NCBI GenBank assembly: GCA_019454665.1 | Contig: JACFNW010000030.1 | Span: 1 to 11,338, forward strand | Length of the DNA: 11,338 nt | Direction: 5' to 3' | Source of the DNA: Fimbriimonadaceae bacterium | GTDB taxonomy: Bacteria > Armatimonadota > Fimbriimonadia > Fimbriimonadales > Fimbriimonadaceae | In this document: piece by piece, positions 6,523 through 11,338 of the stretch | Position numbering within the stretch: position 1 is the stretch's first letter | Layout: each line of letters starts with the position of its first letter | Made by a program: the position numbers and the translations under genes | Notes under the pieces: model-generated | The model's input: only the letters and a program-made list of their open reading frames with translations | Database searches by the model: none | What the model was told of the DNA's origin: nothing

Positions 6523-7955
6523 TGGAACTCCGGGGAGCAGAGGGACAGGGCGACGAGTTCTGCGGGATCGTCGCCCGAAAGGCCGAGGGGCCGGCCGCAC
6601 ACCAGCCGGTCCCACTCCACGTTGCCGCCCATGGACTTGCCGAGCCGGTCGAAAGCCACCTTGGTGCCTCGGATTTGGCCGGTCGCCAGCGCCGCCGCGA
6701 AGTTCCAGCGGGCGAGCAGCGATCCCGTCCATTCGGAAGTGCCGTCCGGGTAGCCGTCGGGCATGGGCCATTCGTTCAGGGGTTGGCCCATCTTGCGCAA
6801 GTGCTCGCCCACGGCTCGCCCATCGGTTTCGGCATAGGTGCAACGAAGCGCCGAGGCGACGTAATCGAACGGCCGCTTGAGGATCGGGGGACCGGCGAGC
6901 AGTTCGTCGGAGAGCAGCAGCGTTTCGAGCATCGCCTTGATGTCGCCATCCGTTTTGGTGTAGCGATCGGCCACCCGCTCGACCAGGGGTTCCTCTGCGG
7001 TGCCGACGAACGCGCGGCAAAGCTTGCGGGCGATGAAGCGCGCGCACGAGGGGTGCTTGGCCAGGATGTCCACGACTTGTCGGGCGTCGCCTTCGCCTTG
7101 GCCCGCCGGGATGGTGTGCCCGAGCACCTGCTTCGCCCCGTCGTCGTGCTGGTCGGGATCGAACCGGAAGCGTCCCCGTGCCCGAAGTTTGCGGATGTCG
7201 AAGTCGTGCTGGGAGAGTTGCGTGAGCGGAGGGCGGTTCTCGACGGTCCAGCCCGTGAAGCACCGGGCGACCTCCATCACGTCCTGCTGGGTGTAGCCGC
7301 CGTCCACCCCGAGCGCGTGGAGTTCGAGCAGTTCGCGGGCGTAGTTCTCGTTGGGGGCGCGTTTGGTGTTGGCTTGGTTGTCGAGGTAGAGCAGCATCGC
7401 CGGGCTTTGCGCGCTGGCCCACAGCAGGTCGGGGAACTTGCCCAGGGCGTGCCCTCGGATCACGCGGTGATCGTCGGCTGCCTTGAGCATGCGCGTGTTG
7501 GCCTTGCGGACGTAGATGCTGAAGTGGTTGGACCAGAAGTCCACCATGCGTTCGCGCAGTTGGTTGGGGCTGTGGACCGCGCGGAGCAGTGCGGCTTGCT
7601 GCAGTTCGTCCAGCAGGTGTTGCTCTTTGAAGTCGGACGTGTTGAAGCCCTCGTACTGGAGCGATTCGAGTCGCCGGAGGCGCAGCGTGAGGTCGAGGGG
7701 CTCGTCTTGGCGGGCTTCGAGTTGCAGCGCCACCCACGCTTCGCGACCGATGCGCTCCACCTTTGCGACCTCGTCTGCGGGGGCACCGAACGCGGTGCGG
7801 TTGAGCAGGCGGATGGCGGGTGCATCGGCTTCGTCGGGCGGCTCGAGACGTTCCGGCACCCGGGAGGTCGCGAATGGGCGCGGCATCTCGCAACCGCTCA
7901 GGGCCAGTGCTGCACCCGCCGCCGCCCCCAGCCACTCGCGCCGCGTGATCTCCAT
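6513..7955 (-). CDS. DUF1800 family Tat-type lipoprotein
   Basis: 480-residue DUF1800 protein; the family is mostly helical, secreted, commonly encoded next to DUF1501, and without known activity. The N-terminus has a Tat-like TRREWLG (4-10), an Ala-rich core and a lipobox LSGC with Cys22, suggesting a lipoprotein exported folded. Family motifs are DFWSNHFSIYV (139-149), the NENYARELLELHALG region running into GGYTQQDV (202-226), ARCFTGW (230-236), RFDPDQHDDG and a long helical C-terminal part. The start at 7955 is set by the signal peptide and by the TGATG overlap with the preceding membrane-protein stop; its own ribosome binding site is weak. It overlaps the downstream DUF1501 gene by ten bases, so the two are certainly read from one message. 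The shared export route fits the idea that the pair acts as a complex outside the cytoplasm, which is inference. Confidence 0.93.
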   Translation of the reverse strand: MEITRREWLGAAAGAALALSGCEMPRPFATSRVPERLEPPDEADAPAIRLLNRTAFGAPADEVAKVERIGREAWVALQLEARQDEPLDLTLRLRRLESLQYEGFNTSDFKEQHLLDELQQAALLRAVHSPNQLRERMVDFWSNHFSIYVRKANTRMLKAADDHRVIRGHALGKFPDLLWASAQSPAMLLYLDNQANTKRAPNENYARELLELHALGVDGGYTQQDVMEVARCFTGWTVENRPPLTQLSQHDFDIRKLRARGRFRFDPDQHDDGAKQVLGHTIPAGQGEGDARQVVDILAKHPSCARFIARKLCRAFVGTAEEPLVERVADRYTKTDGDIKAMLETLLLSDELLAGPPILKRPFDYVASALRCTYAETDGRAVGEHLRKMGQPLNEWPMPDGYPDGTSEWTGSLLARWNFAAALATGQIRGTKVAFDRLGKSMGGNVEWDRLVCGRPLGLSGDDPAELVALSLCSPEFQWR

Positions 7956-8464
7956 CAGGCCACCGAGGGCTGTCGGGCCGTTCGGTGGACCCACAGGGCC
8001 CTGACGCCGGCACCGACCGAGACGAACAGCAGGATCGGCGCGAACACGAGCCAGCCGAGCAGGGGGAACAGGCAGCCCACGACCAGCACGACCGTGCCAC
8101 GGCTCAGCGCGGCATAGGGCGAGAGGTTGGCGTCCAGGTGCCTCAGGCGCTCGCCGACGAGCGTGGCGATGCCCGCCGCGCCGAGCAATCCCAAGGCAAG
8201 AAGACCGAGGAACGCGCTGAAGCCGAGCAACCGTGTGAGCCCGTTGGGGATGTTGGAGAGCACGGCCCCCAGGAACACGCCGATGGCGACGATGGCCGCC
8301 CCGGAGAGGAGGGTGCGCCAAGGCGCGGATTCGGCGGCGTCGCGCGCTCGGCGGGTCTTGTCTCGGAAGAGCGTGGCCGCCCCCACGACCAGACACCACC
8401 CCGAAACGGTCCACAGCAGGATTCCCGCGATCACCGCGATCACGTCGCCTTGAGTTACATACAT
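7955..8464 (-). CDS. Multi-pass membrane protein of unknown function
   Basis: 169-residue integral membrane protein, not assigned to a family. Hydrophobic segments lie at about 7-33, 52-72, 79-103 and 123-155; the last is long enough for two passes, giving four or five in all. Short basic loops (RDKTRRAR at 34-41, ERLRHL at 105-110, HRTAR at 160-164) suggest which sides face the cytoplasm. The start at 8464 follows GAGGTG by 8 bases and comes directly before the first membrane segment; the longer open frame upstream lacks support and would run through the promoter. It is the first gene of the operon with DUF1800 and DUF1501, its TGA overlapping the DUF1800 ATG by one base. A role as membrane partner of the two exported proteins is plausible but unproven. 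Confidence 0.78.
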   Translation of the reverse strand: MYVTQGDVIAVIAGILLWTVSGWCLVVGAATLFRDKTRRARDAAESAPWRTLLSGAAIVAIGVFLGAVLSNIPNGLTRLLGFSAFLGLLALGLLGAAGIATLVGERLRHLDANLSPYAALSRGTVVLVVGCLFPLLGWLVFAPILLFVSVGAGVRALWVHRTARQPSVA

Positions 8465-8504
8465 CGAACGTTCACCTCGAAGCGACTCGCGCCGCCTGCC
8501 CCCC

Positions 8505-8533
8505 AATTTAGGGCAAGCGGCGAGGTTTGGCAA
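8505..8533 (-). promoter_or_regulatory. Sigma70-type promoter for the membrane/DUF1800/DUF1501 operon
   Basis: On the minus strand TTGCCA (8533-8528, five of six matches to TTGACA) and TAAATT (8510-8505, four of six to TATAAT) are separated by exactly 17 bases. The TAAATT is a rare AT patch in a GC-rich gap. A start near 8498 would give a leader of about 34 bases containing the GAGGTG ribosome binding site. Confidence 0.65.
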
Positions 8534-8600
8534 CGGGTGTGGGTCTATTGGCAGTGTTTCAGGGTTCGGGTTGGGTTCGGCAGGTGTTCGGGTCGCAGGG
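8522..8600 (-). terminator. C-rich, G-poor stretch, possible Rho-dependent terminator
   Basis: Read on the minus strand, downstream of the methyltransferase stop, hand counting over 8521-8600 gives 37 C and 12 G in 80 bases, with repeated ACCC and AACCC runs. Such a C-over-G stretch is the known signature of Rho utilisation sites. No hairpin followed by a U-run was found. It lies just upstream of, and partly overlaps, the operon promoter at 8505-8533, where ending the incoming transcript would make sense. Confidence 0.35.
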
Positions 8601-8605
8601 CGACG

Positions 8606-8627
8606 CTTGCCGAGCCTCTTTGGCAAG
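8606..8627 (-). other. Short inverted repeat after the methyltransferase gene
   Basis: CTTGCC and GGCAAG form a six-base stem around a ten-base loop, starting 9 bases past the methyltransferase stop codon. There is no U-run after it, so it is at best a weak RNA hairpin that could protect the 3' end or help pausing before the C-rich stretch. Confidence 0.35.
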
Positions 8628-8635
8628 GAGCAGCA

Positions 8636-9373
8636 TCACACCACGACCAGGACGCATTGGCCCGTGAGCAGCGCGAACCTTGCCACCGGGCGAGAGGCCG
8701 CGCTCAGCGCTTCATCCACCGCCTGCGCCACGCCCGGGCAGGTCGTGAACCCGTGGTCGTCCACCACGATCGTCCCGCCGGAAGCCATGCGCGGGATGAA
8801 CCAGTCCAGACCGAACCGCATCGGCTGGTACAGGTCCACGTCCAGATGCACCAGCCCGTAGTCGCTGCGGCCGATGGCGTCCGTCCGGTCCTGCACGCGG
8901 CCTTGGACCACGTTCACAAACGGATACACGGAGAGGTAGTCGCGCACATCGTCGTAGGACGTGCGATCGCCGAACGTGCCGGGGACGTGGACGGCCTCTC
9001 GGCCCGTGGGCAGGTCGGCGCCCGCGTGGCCCTCGAACGTGTCGAGCGAGACGAGGGTGGCACCGGGACGCTCGAAGGCGACGGCCAGACTGGCGAGGAA
9101 GGCGCTTCCTCCGCCGCGAAACACCCCGATCTCGGCCATGTGGGGTCCTACGTCTGAAAGGCGGCACGCGTTCTCGAACCCTTGGTACAGTGTGTGGAGA
9201 CGGTCGTAGTAGAGCAGGGAGCGGCGCGGTTCGCCCTTGACCACGGGGTCGGCGGCGCGCATGAACCGCTCGTCGTGGCGGATGTCGCGCATTTTGCCCG
9301 CCGAGCGCCCGTAGATGCGGGGGACATAGTGGTGGTCCGGCAATCGGCGGACGATCTTCCACGGGAGGCGCAT
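8636..9373 (-). CDS. TylF-type (macrocin O-methyltransferase-like) SAM methyltransferase
   Basis: 245-residue class I SAM-dependent methyltransferase resembling the TylF/MycE sugar O-methyltransferase family. The SAM-binding motif is AEIGVFRGGGSAF (80-92), with the acidic end of strand two in SLDTFEG (109-115). VHLDVDLYQP (175-184), GGTIVVDDHGF (199-209) and CPGVAQAVDE (212-221) are the signature order of TylF-like enzymes, the Asp residues in HLDVD and VDD being the metal ligands in characterised members. A basic N-terminus of about 50 residues precedes the domain, with no signal peptide or membrane segment. The natural substrate cannot be told from sequence; a sugar on a glycan, glycolipid or secondary metabolite is likely, and no biosynthetic cluster surrounds it. 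ATG 9373 is the only reasonable start; no ribosome binding site is obvious. It is transcribed away from the reductase gene across a 66-base gap. Confidence 0.85.
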   Translation of the reverse strand: MRLPWKIVRRLPDHHYVPRIYGRSAGKMRDIRHDERFMRAADPVVKGEPRRSLLYYDRLHTLYQGFENACRLSDVGPHMAEIGVFRGGGSAFLASLAVAFERPGATLVSLDTFEGHAGADLPTGREAVHVPGTFGDRTSYDDVRDYLSVYPFVNVVQGRVQDRTDAIGRSDYGLVHLDVDLYQPMRFGLDWFIPRMASGGTIVVDDHGFTTCPGVAQAVDEALSAASRPVARFALLTGQCVLVVV

Positions 9374-9439
9374 GGCTGGGTCATTGTGGCACCGGGCCGA
9401 GTCTTGCGCGTGCGGTACAGTGTGGGTTCTCAGGAGTTC

Positions 9440-10504
9440 ATGCACCGATTCGCCTTCGTGGTCCATCCCCTTGTGGCGCGAGACGCGCTGGTGAAGTTTC
9501 CTGCCCTCCGCTTCCTCCCGGATTTCGCCCTCGAGGCCATGCTGAAGCGGAAGAGCCCCGGCATCATGAGCCACATCACGGGCATCCGCTCCAAGACGGG
9601 CGCGGAAACCGAGGGCTGGTTCATCGGTTGCCCGCTCACCTCGAAACAGTTGGTGCGCCTGGATCCGGGTTTCGTCGTCGAGCGGTTGGCCGAATGCGCT
9701 CAGATCGCTCACGGGTTGGGTGCCGAGGTGATGGGACTGGGCGCGTTCACCAGCGTCGCGGGGGATGGCGGCGTGACGCTCGCCACCAAGACACCGGTCA
9801 AGATCACGACCGGGAACAGCTACACGGTCGCGACGGCCATCGAAGCCACGATCAAGGCGTGCGAGATGGTCGGGCTCGACCCCTCGCACGCGACTCTGGC
9901 CGTCGTCGGTGCGACCGGTTCGATCGGGCGGACGTGCGCGGAAGCGCTCGGTCCCTTGTTCCAGCGGACGCTGCTGGTGGGCCGCGACCTTGCCAAGACG
10001 CAGGCGCTCGCGCCCGAGGTGCCGCGCTCCGAAGCGACCACCGAGGTGGGCCGCGTGGCCGAAGCGGAGGTCATTGTGACCGTCACGTCCAGCGAGACGC
10101 CCGTCTTGCAGCCCAAGCACTTCCGGCCCGGGGCCATCGTGTGCGACGTCGCCCGTCCTCGCGACGTGTCGGTCGCCGTGGCGAAGGAGCGCTCCGACGT
10201 GTTGGTGATCGAAGGCGGCGTGGTGCGCGTGCCGGGCTCGGTCGAGTTCGGCTTCGACTTCGGCTTCCCGCCCGGAACGGCCTACGCATGCATGGCCGAG
10301 ACGATGATGCTGGCCCTGGACGGACGGATCGAGTCGTTCACGCTGGGCAAAACGGTCTCGCTGGAGCAGGTGCGGACGACCCAAGCCATGGCGGCCAAGC
10401 ACGGGTTCGAACTGGCGGGCTTCCGCTCGTTCGAGCGCGAGGTCGAGCCTGCGATGATTGATCGCGCGCGCCGCGCGCGGCAGAGTTTGGCGACGGCGAC
10501 CTAG
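9440..10504 (+). CDS. Acyl-ACP reductase (AAR)-like NAD(P)-dependent dehydrogenase
   Basis: 354-residue homologue of the cyanobacterial long-chain acyl-ACP reductase (about 340 residues), which reduces acyl-ACP to fatty aldehyde with NADPH; relatives elsewhere are often labelled predicted amino-acid or shikimate dehydrogenase (COG5322). Shared landmarks are LGAFTSV (100-106), TTGNSYT (123-129), the Rossmann loop VVGATGSIG (155-163) followed by VGRD (180-183), IEGGVVRVPG (257-266), and AYACMAETMMLALDG (281-295), whose Cys284 lines up with the catalytic Cys of the cyanobacterial enzyme. The opening MHRFAFVVHPL differs from the cyanobacterial N-terminus, so it belongs to another branch and its substrate is uncertain. 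AGGAG lies only 3 bases before ATG 9440; GTG 9422 is an alternative start. A TACAGT at 9416-9421 might be a -10 but no -35 was found. The usual partner aldehyde-deformylating oxygenase is not in the window. The stop shares CTAG with the convergent gene. Confidence 0.78.
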   Translation: MHRFAFVVHPLVARDALVKFPALRFLPDFALEAMLKRKSPGIMSHITGIRSKTGAETEGWFIGCPLTSKQLVRLDPGFVVERLAECAQIAHGLGAEVMGLGAFTSVAGDGGVTLATKTPVKITTGNSYTVATAIEATIKACEMVGLDPSHATLAVVGATGSIGRTCAEALGPLFQRTLLVGRDLAKTQALAPEVPRSEATTEVGRVAEAEVIVTVTSSETPVLQPKHFRPGAIVCDVARPRDVSVAVAKERSDVLVIEGGVVRVPGSVEFGFDFGFPPGTAYACMAETMMLALDGRIESFTLGKTVSLEQVRTTQAMAAKHGFELAGFRSFEREVEPAMIDRARRARQSLATAT

Positions 10505-11337
10505 GTCCCGGATCTGCCGAAGTTCTTGCGTAGGATCAGGAAGTCCGCGACGTTTACGCTTCCGTCGCGGTTGAAGTCGGCACTGCCAGGATCGGAGCCG
10601 GCCATTCGTCGGCGCAACTCGACGAAATCCGCAATGTCGATACGGTTGTCCCCGTTGGCGTCTCCGTTGACCAAGTCGAATGCAAGCCCCGTGTGACCGT
10701 TCGTGAGATCAACCGGCCCGACGGTGTCGCTCAGGAACGTCTTCCCCCACGCGGTCACGTGGTAGGTACCCGGAGGCGGAGCTGGAAAGATGAACTCTCC
10801 GGCGAGTCCAACCCTTACCTCCCACGGACCGAACTCGTGGTTGGTCGAAGCATTGCGCACCTTGAACGTGGCTGTGGCAAGGTTGCGGATCAGGATGTCT
10901 TGCAGGTTGACGGTCCCCGCGATGGCCGGGCTGAGTGCTGAACTGTGCTGCATGCCAGCAACGACCATGCCGACGTTCGTCAAACTCTTGACTCGGACGG
11001 GTACGAAACTCCGTGGCGAGTTCGATCCGTCGCCTAGTTCGCCGTCGTACCCCCGTCCCCAAGACCATACCGATCCGTCTTGCCGAAGGGCCGCACTGTG
11101 GGCGCCGGCTCCAGCGATTTGGATGCAATCGGTCAGATCCGGTACGCGGACGGGTGTTCGACGGTTGCTCGTCGTCCCATCACCCAGTTGACCGTAGCCG
11201 TTATAGCCCCAGGTCCAAACCTCGCCGTTTCGAAGCACGGCCAGACTGAATCGGTCGCCAGTCGCGATGCTTGCCACGTCCGCCAATCCCGACGTAGCCG
11301 TCGGCGACGGTTGCGCTATCAGGGTTCCATTACCGAT
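10501..11337 (-). CDS. RCC1-repeat protein with C-terminal type I dockerin (5' truncated by window edge)
   Basis: The last 278 residues of a probably secreted protein whose N-terminus is beyond the right edge; the frame is open to the end. Residues 1-5 (IGNGT) look like the tail of one more RCC1 (beta-propeller) repeat. Two repeats follow, marked by VWTWGYNGYGQLGDGT (40-55) and VWSWGRGYDGELGDGS (90-105), each with a later AGAGAHSAAL-type strand. Then comes a transthyretin-like beta domain (about 139-222; AGEFIFPAPPPGTYHVTAWG), and a type I dockerin (about 223-278) with two calcium-loop repeats, DANGDNRID (226-234) and DFNRDGSVN (254-262), each followed by an ADF helix start. Dockerins normally bind cohesins, but in Armatimonadota and Planctomycetota they are common outside cellulosomes, perhaps for surface retention. 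GC content is lower than in the neighbours (about 58-67% in lines counted by hand, against 75% in part of the reductase gene). Confidence 0.87.
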   Translation of the reverse strand: MGNGTLIAQPSPTATSGLADVASIATGDRFSLAVLRNGEVWTWGYNGYGQLGDGTTSNRRTPVRVPDLTDCIQIAGAGAHSAALRQDGSVWSWGRGYDGELGDGSNSPRSFVPVRVKSLTNVGMVVAGMQHSSALSPAIAGTVNLQDILIRNLATATFKVRNASTNHEFGPWEVRVGLAGEFIFPAPPPGTYHVTAWGKTFLSDTVGPVDLTNGHTGLAFDLVNGDANGDNRIDIADFVELRRRMAGSDPGSADFNRDGSVNVADFLILRKNFGRSGT

Positions 11338-11338
11338 T

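Noticed and set aside
6523..8100. Upstream extension of the DUF1501 frame to a 960-residue protein
   Set aside because: The extension is Arg/Pro-rich out-of-frame translation of DUF1800; the Tat signal and ribosome binding site place the start at 6522.
6498..8117. 539-codon plus-strand open frame opposite DUF1800
   Set aside because: It is a shadow of the GC-rich DUF1800 gene, with no recognisable domain or start signal.
8562..8580. G-quadruplex-like run of GGG tracts on the plus strand
   Set aside because: Only three GGG tracts lie close together and the fourth is GG; the strand bias is better explained as a C-rich RNA on the minus strand.
9416..9421. TACAGT as a -10 element for the reductase gene
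   Set aside because: No -35-like sequence lies at 16-18 bases, so it is not called as a promoter.
10461..10480. GC-only palindromic run near the end of the reductase gene as a terminator
   Set aside because: It encodes part of an Arg/Ala-rich tail in frame and is not followed by a T-run; alternating CG tracts like this arise easily in GC-rich coding DNA.
1..11338. CRISPR array, tRNA, insertion sequence or phage genes
   Set aside because: No regularly spaced repeats, tRNA-like cloverleaf, transposase motifs, terminal inverted repeats or phage proteins were seen; intergenic gaps are all under about 175 bases.

Overview
This is a GC-rich (roughly 65-70%), very gene-dense bacterial window with almost no non-coding DNA. 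The gene mix suggests an Armatimonadota bacterium, perhaps Fimbriimonadia, with Planctomycetota as the main alternative. The signs are a secreted RCC1-repeat protein ending in a type I dockerin with a transthyretin-like linker, a DUF1800/DUF1501 pair, a GH20 hexosaminidase and an FHA/PP2C signalling pair. This placement is inferred from family content, not from a marker gene.

Layout, left to right. (1) The C-terminal part of an unrecognised protein (+, bases 2-550). (2) A divergent locus. On the minus strand, a zinc-ribbon/double-FHA protein is followed by a PP2C phosphatase whose start codon overlaps the FHA stop (TGATG). On the plus strand, a small lipoprotein, a GH20 beta-N-acetylhexosaminidase and a DUF167 protein are packed with a 4-base gap and a 1-base overlap. 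(3) A minus-strand operon of a multi-pass membrane protein, a Tat-type DUF1800 lipoprotein and a Tat-type DUF1501 protein, with a good sigma70-like promoter at 8505-8533. (4) A TylF-like O-methyltransferase (-), divergent from a homologue of cyanobacterial acyl-ACP reductase (+). (5) At the right edge, the C-terminal part of an RCC1/dockerin secreted protein (-), with visibly lower GC.

Functional themes. The FHA/PP2C pair looks like the reader and eraser of a Ser/Thr phosphorylation circuit; no kinase lies in the window. The lipoprotein/GH20 pair suggests amino-sugar polymer processing at the cell envelope. The membrane/DUF1800/DUF1501 operon encodes an exported module of unknown function. 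The reductase would supply fatty aldehydes if it keeps the cyanobacterial activity.

The most noteworthy observations are: four Asn-(Arg/Lys)-Thr-x-x-(Leu/Ile/Val) motifs in the FHA protein, two of them in a tandem repeat that differs only at silent positions; a GH20 enzyme that seems to lack a conserved barrel segment; three convergent gene pairs that all overlap by exactly four bases with shared stop codons; and an acyl-ACP-reductase-type gene outside its usual cyanobacterial setting. No RNA gene, CRISPR array, insertion sequence or integration site was seen, and no gap between genes exceeds about 175 bases.
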